This document shows, piece after piece, positions 9,274-17,026 of a stretch of DNA of 64,000 bases (positions are counted from its first letter, which is position 1; every line of letters starts with the position of its first letter). Source of the stretch: Rhizorhabdus dicambivorans (lineage in GTDB: Bacteria; Pseudomonadota; Alphaproteobacteria; Sphingomonadales; Sphingomonadaceae); NCBI RefSeq assembly GCF_002355275.1, contig NZ_CP023450.1, forward strand, positions 99,627-163,626, written 5' to 3'. The translations under genes were made by a program, and so were the position numbers. A model generated the notes under the pieces. It was not told the DNA's origin, did no database searches, and saw only the letters and a program-made list of their open reading frames with translations.

Positions 9274-9935
9274 GGATGCTGTCCTTTCTGAGATGCGGCC
9301 CCGTCGCCGAACACCATGAGCGAGGCCTGGCTCGCCCTCGCCGCTGTTTTCCACCCGGCTGCGGCCGGGGGCGAAACAGGGGTATCGGGTGGCGGAGCGA
9401 AGGCCGGAGCCGCTGGGGCAACGACCGAGTTTCTGGTTGCCGGCGCCGTACTCCGGATCAACGGAATGACGGCCGACGCGCTGGCATAGACCCTGGCGAC
9501 ATAGCCGTTGCGAAAGCCGCGCTGCCGGTCGCCGGTATTGTACAGCGACAGGGCGGTCGCGATCGCGTGATCGCGGCTCGGGGCAAGGCGCGCGACCGCC
9601 TGGTAGTTGGTCGCTAGGACACGCGCGGCGGCGGCTAGGTTGGAGCAGGGCTCGAATGCATTTTCCACCGAAAGCCCCAGCCAGCCGAGATTGGCGCTGT
9701 TGATCTGCCCCAGGCCGAGATCGATGTTGTAGCCTCGACCAATCAGGCTGCGCGCCGCAGCGATTGCCTGCGCCTTGGTCGCGGGCTTTGGCGCGCGCAC
9801 GCCGGGACTATTGACCCCGATTGCGAGACTGTTGAACCGGCTCTCCGTGTGGACGATCGAAATGAGCGTCTCAGGCGCCACCGTCGGTGCGCAAGCTCCT
9901 GCAAGCGAAAGAAGGGTGGCGACATCGAGGATCAT
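9270..9935 (-). CDS. virB1: Lytic transglycosylase VirB1
   Basis: 221 residues with an SLT domain: ETLISIVHTESRFNSLAIGVN carries the catalytic Glu (HTES), followed by LIGRGYNIDLGLGQINSANL and later ATALSLYNTGD. It opens the peptidoglycan locally for channel assembly. The C-terminal 60 residues are Ala/Pro-rich and unstructured. It overlaps both the TrbM-like gene upstream and virB2 downstream by 4 bp. Confidence 0.93.
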   Translation of the reverse strand: MILDVATLLSLAGACAPTVAPETLISIVHTESRFNSLAIGVNSPGVRAPKPATKAQAIAAARSLIGRGYNIDLGLGQINSANLGWLGLSVENAFEPCSNLAAAARVLATNYQAVARLAPSRDHAIATALSLYNTGDRQRGFRNGYVARVYASASAVIPLIRSTAPATRNSVVAPAAPAFAPPPDTPVSPPAAAGWKTAARASQASLMVFGDGAASQKGQHP

Positions 9936-10270
9936 CGGCGGCCGCCGTCCAAACGCTCGATGCCGGCCAGCGAGAAGGTCTGGCTGCGGCCGTCGTTGAA
10001 CGTGATGACCACCCGGCGGCGAGTTGTGGAATCGCGATCATAGACCTTCGTGCGGGCGACGCCGCCGCTACAGCCGGGAAAGGCGCCGCCGGTGGCCAAG
10101 CGTTGCCATAGCTTGGTCATCGGCGACACGCATTGCGCGTATTGGGTCGCGCCACCGGGATTGGAAAGACACAGGAGAACCTGGCAGCCCAGGTCATTCG
10201 CCGCTGCCGGTGCGCTTGGAAGGGCTGTGGCGAGGGCGAGCATCGCCATGCCGAATATTGCACGTTGCAT
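9932..10270 (-). CDS. TrbM-like exported conjugation protein
   Basis: 112 residues with a signal peptide (cleavage near APAAA-ND) and the Cys-containing run CQVLLCLSNPGGATQYAQC that resembles TrbM. The C-terminal part (KVYDRDSTTRRRVVITFNDG) is unassigned. It is the first gene of the conjugation operon, overlapping virB1 by 4 bp, and starts 63 bp after the dioxygenase gene on the same strand, with no clear terminator between them. Confidence 0.7.
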   Translation of the reverse strand: MQRAIFGMAMLALATALPSAPAAANDLGCQVLLCLSNPGGATQYAQCVSPMTKLWQRLATGGAFPGCSGGVARTKVYDRDSTTRRRVVITFNDGRSQTFSLAGIERLDGGRR

Positions 10271-10333
10271 CGGGTCTTCCCCCGCGAGAGACAGCTCCCG
10301 CGTCGGGAAATGCCGTCAGCTATCCGTTGGATT

Positions 10334-11266
10334 TCACCTCTCTTTTGTTCCGACCGCGCTCGATTTCGGCAATCCCCCTAGCCGGGGGGGGAGTTGATCG
10401 GTTTGCTGCCGCAGGAATTCGGACAGAGCGCCTTCCTGGTCGGGCCGGAGAGCATCGATTGCGGCGAGATGGTCTGGCGGATCGCCGCCGAGCAGGATGG
10501 ACGGGCACTGCCCGTCATAATTGCCGAGATTGGGGCGGTGCTGCTGGTAGCCGACCAGCGCGGCAAGCTCGGGATCGAATGCGCTGGCCACCTCGGGCGG
10601 ATAGGTCAGCCACTGGTTCTCATAGGGCTTCAGCCAGCCGAGGCAGTAGCTGACGATGATGCCTCGGCGCACCGCGTTTGAACGATTCGCGCCGGCGCCA
10701 TGGAGGGTCGATCCCAGGAATATGATCGCCGATCCCGGATCCGCTTCGATGGCGACCGGCTCCGCGCCGTCGTCGCCCTGCCCGCCATTGTGGCTCCCCG
10801 GCCAGACCAGCGTCGCCCCATTTTCGGCCTTGAACGGCGAAATCGGCCACATGACGTTGACGAGATATTCGAGCTCGCCGGTCGGACCGCGCCACATGTC
10901 CTGATCCCGGTGCGGAAATTGCGCTGGCGCCCCCGGGTGCAGCTCGAGCGCTTGCGTGAGGTTGAGCTGGACCGTGTCGCACCAGGGCTCGAGGATAGCG
11001 TGGACGAGGCGCATGACGGCAGGGTTTTGGACAAGACTTTCAACCGTCGGCGCGCGCTTCAGCAGGCCACCGAAGCGTTTTGTCCGAGGGCCGTAGAATC
11101 CGCCCTGGCAGAAAGGCGTGGCGGCAAAACGCGGATGGAGGGATCGATTGATCTCCTCGATGCGTGACCGAGACTCGACATCCCGCAGGATGCAGAAGCC
11201 GTGCTGCCGCAGATTTTCGTCGGCTTTGGTCGCGGCGGAGACGCCGCGCGGTGCGATCGTGGCCAT
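10334..11266 (-). CDS. Phytanoyl-CoA-dioxygenase-like Fe(II)/2-oxoglutarate oxygenase
   Basis: 310 residues from ATG 11264-11266, chosen because GAGGAGG stands 6-7 bp upstream. It has the iron-binding HxD (PHRDQDM, H119 and D121) and a distal His in FLGSTLHGAGANRS (H189) with a following Arg that could bind 2-oxoglutarate. So it is probably an active hydroxylase of the PhyH family. It starts 11 bp after luxI ends, so the two are almost surely co-transcribed. The substrate is unknown; modification of the signal molecule or its acyl chain is an inference from the neighbourhood only. Confidence 0.85.
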   Translation of the reverse strand: MATIAPRGVSAATKADENLRQHGFCILRDVESRSRIEEINRSLHPRFAATPFCQGGFYGPRTKRFGGLLKRAPTVESLVQNPAVMRLVHAILEPWCDTVQLNLTQALELHPGAPAQFPHRDQDMWRGPTGELEYLVNVMWPISPFKAENGATLVWPGSHNGGQGDDGAEPVAIEADPGSAIIFLGSTLHGAGANRSNAVRRGIIVSYCLGWLKPYENQWLTYPPEVASAFDPELAALVGYQQHRPNLGNYDGQCPSILLGGDPPDHLAAIDALRPDQEGALSEFLRQQTDQLPPRLGGLPKSSAVGTKER

Positions 11267-11277
11267 GATCGCCCTCC

Positions 11278-11889
11278 TCATGCTGCGGCGGGAAGATCGG
11301 CAAGGCCGACAGGGCGGAAAATGCCGCTCGCGCGCAGCTGCTCGCGCGTTCGGTCGTCCACATCGATTTGCAAGGCGACGAGACTTCGCCCTTGCTCGGA
11401 CGTGGGAAGACCCAATGGTCGGCAAGTCCAGCCGAAACCCAGGATCTGCTGGAACCACGGCCACTCGGCGACCCCGGTGAAGCTGTGGATCTGGTTGGCG
11501 AGGGCATATTCGACGAGCGCGGTGACCAGCTGATTGCGCAGCTCGAGACGCTCCCGGGCGCGCAATTTTCGCGCAAGGCAAAAGCGGGTGATTTCCAGGA
11601 TAGCACTGCCGCGCGGCGGCGCTTCCTCGCAAAGATCCGGGAAGATCGTGCCGAGAATATGCTCGTGCGTGGTCGGCAGAAGCCGTGCGGATGCCCGGTG
11701 TTCCCCGTCGTCCCCGGTAACAACGATGTAGACGGCGCGATCATTGTCGAACTGATCGATCTCGTAGCGACCGGCGATGACCGGAACGTCCCAGCGAAGA
11801 AGATCGACGAAGACCCGCTTGCGCTCCTCGAACATGGAGCGAAACAGGCGGTGTTCCATGGCTTGCGAAAAGCCGGTCCCGATGTGCAT
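11278..11889 (-). CDS. Acyl-homoserine-lactone synthase (LuxI family)
   Basis: 203 residues. The conserved LuxI residues are present in order: R25-x-F27, W33, D45 and D48 (YEIDQFD), R69 (SARLLPT), E99 and R102 (EITRF). These proteins make AHL signals from S-adenosylmethionine and an acyl carrier protein. The gene lies downstream of two luxR genes on the same strand and upstream of the PhyH-like gene. A candidate lux-box-like palindrome lies about 57 bp before its start. Acyl chain length cannot be read from the sequence. Confidence 0.93.
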   Translation of the reverse strand: MHIGTGFSQAMEHRLFRSMFEERKRVFVDLLRWDVPVIAGRYEIDQFDNDRAVYIVVTGDDGEHRASARLLPTTHEHILGTIFPDLCEEAPPRGSAILEITRFCLARKLRARERLELRNQLVTALVEYALANQIHSFTGVAEWPWFQQILGFGWTCRPLGLPTSEQGRSLVALQIDVDDRTREQLRASGIFRPVGLADLPAAA

Positions 11890-11945
11890 GACAGCCTCCT
11901 TTTGGTGAGGCCTGTCAGTCGATCAGAGGCGGCTTTTTTGCGTTA

Positions 11946-11961
11946 TCCCCAGTTCTGGGGA
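11946..11961 (-). promoter_or_regulatory. Candidate lux-box-like palindrome upstream of luxI
   Basis: TCCCCAG-TT-CTGGGGA is a perfect 7-bp inverted repeat with a 2-bp centre, placed between the end of the nearer luxR gene and luxI, about 57 bp before the luxI start. Size and position suit a LuxR-type operator. There is no T-run on the minus strand after it, so a terminator is less likely. The sequence is not the classic lux box, so this is an inference. Confidence 0.4.
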
Positions 11962-11963
11962 GA

Positions 11964-12710
11964 TCATCGGCCGAACACATCGGCAAAGCTGATTTGCCCT
12001 TCGAACAAGGCGCGAATGGCGAGGAGGGTGCGCTTGGTGACGCCATAGCGGTCGCGCGCATCCTTCACATGCTGGATCACCGTTTCCTGGCCGATGCCGA
12101 GGATCTGGCTGATCTCCCAATCGGTCTTGCCCCGCGCGACCAGCGCCACGCATTCGGCCTGCCTTTCGGTCAGGCTCGGGCATTCGGATTGCGGCGCGTG
12201 GATCCGGGAAATCTTGCGTGCCGCTTCGAACGCGAAGCTGCCGACGAGCTGCACGAACGGCAGCTGCCGATGGTCGAGCATCTCGCCCGCCGCCATCGCG
12301 AAGGAACAGGATCCATTGAGCTCGCCAGGAATATGGGCCGGAACGGTGAAGCCGTCGCCCAGCCCGGCCTCGTAGGCTTCTGCCAGGATCGAGCGATCGG
12401 CGGCCGTCAGAGAGATGATCGACTGAACCGCCGACCAGGCAAAGCCCACATTGGTGCGATGGCTGGCGCGGTGGATCGGGTCGCTCGCATAGAGGCGTCT
12501 CGCCTGGAAGCGCTCCACCCAGTCTTGCGGATAGTCGACGATGTGGACCGAGCGAACCGCAGGCTTCAGGTCGACATGATGGACCAGGGCATAGTGCCGA
12601 AAGCCCATGGCCTTCGTGATTTCGGCCATCAGGTCAGACAAGGCCGTAGTGTCCTTGATCGCGCCAGCGACAGCGCAGAAATCCTGAACTTGCCCAAGCC
12701 CGATCATCAT
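11964..12710 (-). CDS. LuxR-family AHL-responsive regulator (luxI-proximal)
   Basis: 248 residues from ATG 12708-12710 (a second ATG follows directly; a third possible start is at 12755). The N-terminal autoinducer domain has DWVERFQARRLYASDPI and GFAWS, which hold counterparts of the signal-binding Trp, Asp-Pro and Trp; the usual Tyr is Phe. The C-terminal LuxR helix-turn-helix is LTERQAECVALVARGKTDWEISQILGIG. It starts 13 bp after the other luxR gene ends, suggesting duplication in tandem. Confidence 0.88.
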   Translation of the reverse strand: MMIGLGQVQDFCAVAGAIKDTTALSDLMAEITKAMGFRHYALVHHVDLKPAVRSVHIVDYPQDWVERFQARRLYASDPIHRASHRTNVGFAWSAVQSIISLTAADRSILAEAYEAGLGDGFTVPAHIPGELNGSCSFAMAAGEMLDHRQLPFVQLVGSFAFEAARKISRIHAPQSECPSLTERQAECVALVARGKTDWEISQILGIGQETVIQHVKDARDRYGVTKRTLLAIRALFEGQISFADVFGR

Positions 12711-12723
12711 ATGGCCGGCGAGA

Positions 12724-13485
12724 TCAGAGCAGCGCTTCCATGTTGAGATGACCATCGCGAACCGCGCGCAGCACCAGCTGCGTGCGTCGTCGCACGCCAT
12801 AACGCCTGCGGGCCGATTCAACATATTCGTGCACGGTGTCGCGGCTGAGGCCGAGGATCTGGCCGATCTCCCAGTCGCTTTTGCCTTGCGCGACGAGCGC
12901 GATGCATTCGACCTGGCGAGGGCTGAGAGGGACGCAGGCCAATGGCCCTGCCCTTTCGCCAAGCAGCTCGCGCGCCCGATCATAAGCGACCGAGCCGAGC
13001 AGACGGGCGGTCAGAACCTCTTCTGCACTCAGCGGCTCGTCGCGTGATCGGGCCGCAGTGAAGATCGCCTCGGGCTCGCCCGGAGTCCGGATCGGCAAAC
13101 TGTAGCCCGATGCAAGGTCATGATCCCGGGCGCGGTCAAGGATGCCTCGCTGGCGCGGCGTGAGCTCCAGCACGTCGCCGACACGGTCCCAGGCCAGTCC
13201 AGAGGGCGTACGTGCGCAGGCCGCATGAATGGGATCTTCGATATAGTGGCGTTCTTCTAGAACTTCCTCGAGCCAGGCCGACGGATAGGTTGTGAGGAAC
13301 AGGCTTTGCTCGTCGCCGCGCCGAAGGTCGATATTGTGAAGCAGCGTGAACCAGCGGAAGCCAAGATCGCGCACGGCGGCATCGATCGTGCCATGCAGAT
13401 CGCCAAGGGTTTCAGCACGCTGACAGTCCGTCGCAAAGCGCGTGAGATCATCAAGGCGGCCGCAGTCTTTTATCCTGTTCGCCAT
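12724..13485 (-). CDS. LuxR-family AHL-responsive regulator (distal copy)
   Basis: About 253 residues from ATG 13483-13485; an upstream GTG at 13525-13527 is possible, and neither has a strong ribosome site. The autoinducer domain contains SAWLEEVLEERHYIEDPIHA and GLAWD. The HTH is LSPRQVECIALVAQGKSDWEIGQILGLS. It is related to its neighbour but clearly diverged, so this is an old duplication or two acquired regulators. First gene of the luxR-luxR-luxI-phyH row. Confidence 0.87.
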   Translation of the reverse strand: MANRIKDCGRLDDLTRFATDCQRAETLGDLHGTIDAAVRDLGFRWFTLLHNIDLRRGDEQSLFLTTYPSAWLEEVLEERHYIEDPIHAACARTPSGLAWDRVGDVLELTPRQRGILDRARDHDLASGYSLPIRTPGEPEAIFTAARSRDEPLSAEEVLTARLLGSVAYDRARELLGERAGPLACVPLSPRQVECIALVAQGKSDWEIGQILGLSRDTVHEYVESARRRYGVRRRTQLVLRAVRDGHLNMEALL

Positions 13486-13601
13486 AGGCGACGGAAGCTC
13501 GTTCGCGAGGAGACGGCTCGTCCACACCTAAGCGGCGAGCGCCATGATTATCAGGATGAGTTGAGAACGATTCGCAACAATCTACGATTAGAATGGATCG
13601 C

Positions 13602-13635
13602 CTATGACACTTTATCCGCCGGCAAAGTGTCATAG
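13602..13635. promoter_or_regulatory. Perfect 12-bp inverted repeat between divergent genes
   Basis: CTATGACACTTT - 10 bp - AAAGTGTCATAG, arms at 13602-13613 and 13624-13635. It lies in the roughly 220-bp gap between luxR (leftward) and the 13707 gene (rightward). A palindrome this long in a divergent promoter region suggests an operator for a dimeric regulator. No T-tract follows on either strand. Confidence 0.6.
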
Positions 13636-13706
13636 CTGACAACCCGTCTGCGGCCGCCGATTTGGGATTCACATTGATCCTGCTTTGTGCTTGATTCCAT
13701 CATGTT

Positions 13707-14276
13707 ATGTTTCATGCAGGCAAGCCTCTTGAACCCTCCATTGGCTGTGATGTCGCGGCCGTGCTCGAGACGCTGGCGACCGTATCGAGCCGGCCCCGTT
13801 ATGCCTTCATGCTGCTCAACCTGATCGCCCAGGTGGCGGGGCCAGATGGAAGCGCCGGTCCCTGGGTCAGGCGGAACGATGGGCTCGTTTCCCTGCGCGA
13901 TTGGCTATGCGACGCATTGACCCCGATGGCCCAGCGTGGTCCGCGCAGCATTACGCTGGCCGAGCGGGTCGAGAGCGACCTCGCTAGAAACGGACTGCTC
14001 CCCGGCGATCCGGAGAAAAGGCGCGGCGTGATCGCGGAGGAAATGCGGGCACGCATTCGCACAGCCGGCAAGAGTAATCTCAGTCGCGCCGTTTCCGAAC
14101 TGGTGAATGCAGGCCTGCTCCGCCGACATTATCAGGGCTATCGCGTCGACCATCGGAACCGTGGCGGCCAGCGCCACGCCGTCTATACCTTGATCGGCGA
14201 TGCTCTGCGTCTAGTGCCGGGCATCAGCTCCACACCGAATCTGCCCGTGCAAGGCGAACTTGCCCTCCCAAGATGA
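13707..14276 (+). CDS. Winged-helix-like protein of unknown function
   Basis: 189 residues, family not recognised. The C-terminal half (about 110-160) reads like a winged helix: SNLSRAVSELVNAGLLRRHY is a plausible recognition helix, then YRVDHRNRGGQRHAVYTL a beta wing. The N-terminal half has ETLATVSSRPRYAFMLLNLIAQVA. It is divergent from the luxR pair and could bind the palindrome at 13602-13635. Its last 66 bp overlap the end of the convergent methyltransferase gene. The start is the first ATG; no strong ribosome site. Confidence 0.55.
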   Translation: MFHAGKPLEPSIGCDVAAVLETLATVSSRPRYAFMLLNLIAQVAGPDGSAGPWVRRNDGLVSLRDWLCDALTPMAQRGPRSITLAERVESDLARNGLLPGDPEKRRGVIAEEMRARIRTAGKSNLSRAVSELVNAGLLRRHYQGYRVDHRNRGGQRHAVYTLIGDALRLVPGISSTPNLPVQGELALPR

Positions 14277-15065
14277 TTGCGCAGTCGAACCGGGATTGCT
14301 GCAGTAGTGTGCTGTGAGGTCGGGTAACGATGTCCGAATAATAAGGCCAGTCAGAACGTCAGCATTGACCTTGCCGGCAATTACATCAGCCATTCCCGTC
14401 AAGGATCGCCATGGCCTTCTTCGACGCGAATGGATTGTCAGATTCGGAATGAAGCCGGGCACGCGAGCCATATAATCGCGGTAAACCTCGCCGAAGTTGG
14501 CTAGCGCCTCCTTTTCCTCATGCCGAGCCAGCCGAATATACATCACGACGAGCACCGGAAACATAGCAAGGGTCAAAAGGGTCGGCCATTGTAGCAAAAA
14601 GCCGAGCATGACGAGAATGAAGCCGACATATTGCGGGTGCCGGATCCGGGCATAAATCCCAGTAAGGGCCAATTGGTGTTTGCGCTGACTCAAGTGAAGG
14701 GCCGTCCATGCAACCGAGATCAGCCAGTAACCCACGCCGATCAGCACAAAGCTGGCGATGTGGAATGGACCGTAATGGGGATTAACTCGCCAGCCGAACA
14801 TCATCTCCAGGAGATGTCCAGCATCGTGGCTCCACCAGTCGACAGCGGGGAAATACGACTGGAGCCACCCCGAAAGCACGAAGATCGTGAGCGGGAAGCC
14901 ATACATTTCCGCGAAGAGCGCTATGATGAAAGCGCTGAACGCCCCCAAACTGCGCCAGTCTCGTTTAGTTGCCGGCTTGAAGAAGCTGAACGCAAAGAGG
15001 ATGAAAACGGCGGCGTTAACCAGCGCGAGCCCCCACAGACCATAGCCATAGTCGGCGTGCGTCAT
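14211..15065 (-). CDS. Isoprenylcysteine-methyltransferase-like membrane protein
   Basis: 284 residues with about five membrane segments and the ICMT/PEMT signature LTGIYARIRHPQYVGFILVMLGFLLQWPT followed by RLARHEEKEALANFGEVYRDYMARVPGFIP. The family methylates lipids or prenylated substrates with S-adenosylmethionine; the bacterial role is uncertain. The C-terminal 60 residues beyond IPNLT look extra, and the last 66 bp overlap the opposite gene, so the true end may have been lengthened by loss of a stop. It overlaps the DUF2933 gene by 4 bp; my recollection is that the pair recurs beside copper genes. Confidence 0.75.
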   Translation of the reverse strand: MTHADYGYGLWGLALVNAAVFILFAFSFFKPATKRDWRSLGAFSAFIIALFAEMYGFPLTIFVLSGWLQSYFPAVDWWSHDAGHLLEMMFGWRVNPHYGPFHIASFVLIGVGYWLISVAWTALHLSQRKHQLALTGIYARIRHPQYVGFILVMLGFLLQWPTLLTLAMFPVLVVMYIRLARHEEKEALANFGEVYRDYMARVPGFIPNLTIHSRRRRPWRSLTGMADVIAGKVNADVLTGLIIRTSLPDLTAHYCSNPGSTAQSSWEGKFALHGQIRCGADARH

Positions 15066-15325
15066 CGCGACTCTCCTTCGATGCGGCCGTTGGGATTGGC
15101 CGGTAAGCCGGCGGGTGCCTGACCGGGCTCATGGCCATGCTGATGCCCACCATGGCCGCGGTGCATGAACAGGTGCATGAGCGGGCAGGCGAGCAGGATG
15201 AGATAGGGCAGCACACCCAGGAAGTGCGCGGTATGCTCGGTGAGGAGGAAGAAGCTAGCGACGAGCAGGAAGCCGATCAGAACGATCTTGCCGCGCTTGC
15301 GCATGCGATGGTCATGTTCGCCCAT
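15062..15325 (-). CDS. DUF2933 small membrane protein
   Basis: 87 residues from ATG 15323-15325. A basic N-terminus, then two hydrophobic helices (about 13-28 and 33-53), then a His-rich tail (MHRGHGGHQHGHE) that could bind metal. This matches DUF2933. It overlaps the methyltransferase gene as ATGA. The tail suggests a link to metal handling, in keeping with the rest of the window, but no activity is known. Confidence 0.75.
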   Translation of the reverse strand: MGEHDHRMRKRGKIVLIGFLLVASFFLLTEHTAHFLGVLPYLILLACPLMHLFMHRGHGGHQHGHEPGQAPAGLPANPNGRIEGESR

Positions 15326-15577
15326 ATGCCGTCCTCTTCTGGTCAACGTCCGGGCAGCATAGGCTCGAGTCCAAGGAGCAAGGTATAAGTAGAGACCGAA
15401 GTCCCCCGGGCATCGCGCAGGCATGGGTAAGGCGATCGATGGGATCGGCCATCGGCGTTCGGGCGACGCAGCTGTCGGGGAGCAGCAGTCGTGCTGCGGA
15501 TTTTGCGTATAGGCGTGCGGCGTCCGCGAACCAATGCTGCGCTCACGAACATAATCGTGAGAGGCAGGCCCGCGTCC

Positions 15578-17026
15578 ATGCAAAAGAGAAAGAAACGGCA
15601 CCATTCCCGCGTGACCATCTTCGAGCGTGAAGCAAGGATCGATCTGGCCAAGCGCCCGGCCGATGGTCTCGGCGTTGCCTTTCTCGGCGCATCGGGAACG
15701 GTCACAGGGTCGCGTTATCTGGTGGACGATGGTGAAACTCAGATCGTGGTCGATTCCGGCCTGTTTCAGGGACCCAGGGATCTGCGCCGCCTTAATTGGG
15801 CATCGATCCCACCCGAAGTCGCGGATGTCGGCCAGGTGCTGCTGACCCACGCCCATCTCGATCACTCGGGCGCACTACCGCGCATGGCGCGCCTGGGCTG
15901 GGACGGGACCGTCCTTGCCACGCGGGCGACCGCGGCCCTGTGCGAGCTCCTTCTTCCCGACAGCGGCCATCTGCAGGAAAAGGATGCGGAGTTCGCCAAC
16001 CAGCACGGCTTCTCCAGGCACCAGCCGGCGCTGCCCCTCTACACCCAGGCCGACGCGCGTCTGGCATTGCAGCTCTTCCGCCCGATCGAGTTCGGAGCGT
16101 GGCATGCAGTCACGGACGGCATCAGGGTGCGCTACCATCGCGCCGGCCACATCCTCGGCGCGGCGTCGATCGAGATCGACTGGAAGGGGCGGACAATCCT
16201 CTTCTCAGGCGACATCGGCCGTTACGGCGATGCGGTGATGAAGGATCCCGAGCCGCCCGCGCGCGCCGACTATGTCCTAGTGGAATCGACCTATGGCGAT
16301 CGGCGCCACGAGCAGGTCGATCCGACAAAGACGCTTGGAGATCATGTCGAACGATGCGTCGAGAGAGGCGGGACGGTGGTGATTCCGGCCTTCGCCGTGG
16401 GACGGGTTCAGTCGCTTCTCTATCATTTCTCGCGTCTGCGCGCGCAGGGACGCCTCCGCGACATCCCGATCTTCCTCGACAGCCCGATGGCGATCAACGC
16501 GAGCGGGCTGATGTGCGATTTCATGGACGAGCATCGCCTGGCCCGCGCCGAGTGCGAAGCGGCGTGCAGCGTCGCGCACTATGTGCGCGAAGTGGAGGAA
16601 TCCAAGGAACTCACCGCCAACCCCGCTCCCAAGGTCATCATCTCGGCCAGTGGAATGGCAACGGGCGGCCGCGTGCTCCACCATCTCAAGCGCTTCGCGC
16701 CGGATGGGAAGAACCTCATCCTCTTCTCAGGCTTCCAGGCGGCGGGCACCCGCGGCGCCGCCATGATCGGGGGCGCCCGGACGATCAAGATCCACGGCGA
16801 GTATATCCCGGTCGAAGCCGATGTCGCCAACCTGACGATGCTTTCGGCGCATGCCGACAGCGACGAGCTCATGCGCTGGCTCGGGTCGCTGCAAGAGCCC
16901 CCGCGCCATGTCTATGTCACGCATGGCGAGCCGACCGGCGCCCAGGTCCTGGCGAAGCGTGTCTCGGAGGATCTGGGCTGGGCATGCAGCGTACCGGCGC
17001 TGGGTAGCTGGGGCATGCTCGCGTGA
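15578..17026 (+). CDS. RNase J/CPSF-like metallo-beta-lactamase nuclease
   Basis: 482 residues from ATG 15578. A metallo-beta-lactamase fold with the zinc motif HAHLDH (H91-H96), a beta-CASP domain (LVESTYGDRRHE, then VVIPAFAVGRVQSLLYHF), and a C-terminal RMMBL part (KIHGEYIPVEADVANLTMLSAHADSDELM). Proteins with this plan are RNA endo/exonucleases. The gene overlaps the phosphorylase by 4 bp and so heads a three-gene operon. The open frame continues upstream to 15491; the shorter start avoids an Arg-rich extension. The 250 bp before it hold no gene I can support. Confidence 0.88.
   Translation: MQKRKKRHHSRVTIFEREARIDLAKRPADGLGVAFLGASGTVTGSRYLVDDGETQIVVDSGLFQGPRDLRRLNWASIPPEVADVGQVLLTHAHLDHSGALPRMARLGWDGTVLATRATAALCELLLPDSGHLQEKDAEFANQHGFSRHQPALPLYTQADARLALQLFRPIEFGAWHAVTDGIRVRYHRAGHILGAASIEIDWKGRTILFSGDIGRYGDAVMKDPEPPARADYVLVESTYGDRRHEQVDPTKTLGDHVERCVERGGTVVIPAFAVGRVQSLLYHFSRLRAQGRLRDIPIFLDSPMAINASGLMCDFMDEHRLARAECEAACSVAHYVREVEESKELTANPAPKVIISASGMATGGRVLHHLKRFAPDGKNLILFSGFQAAGTRGAAMIGGARTIKIHGEYIPVEADVANLTMLSAHADSDELMRWLGSLQEPPRHVYVTHGEPTGAQVLAKRVSEDLGWACSVPALGSWGMLA

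Noticed and set aside
11946..11961. Palindrome before luxI as a terminator of luxR
   Set aside because: No T-run follows on the minus strand, and the stem is only 7 bp with a 2-bp centre; an operator fits better, though not proven.
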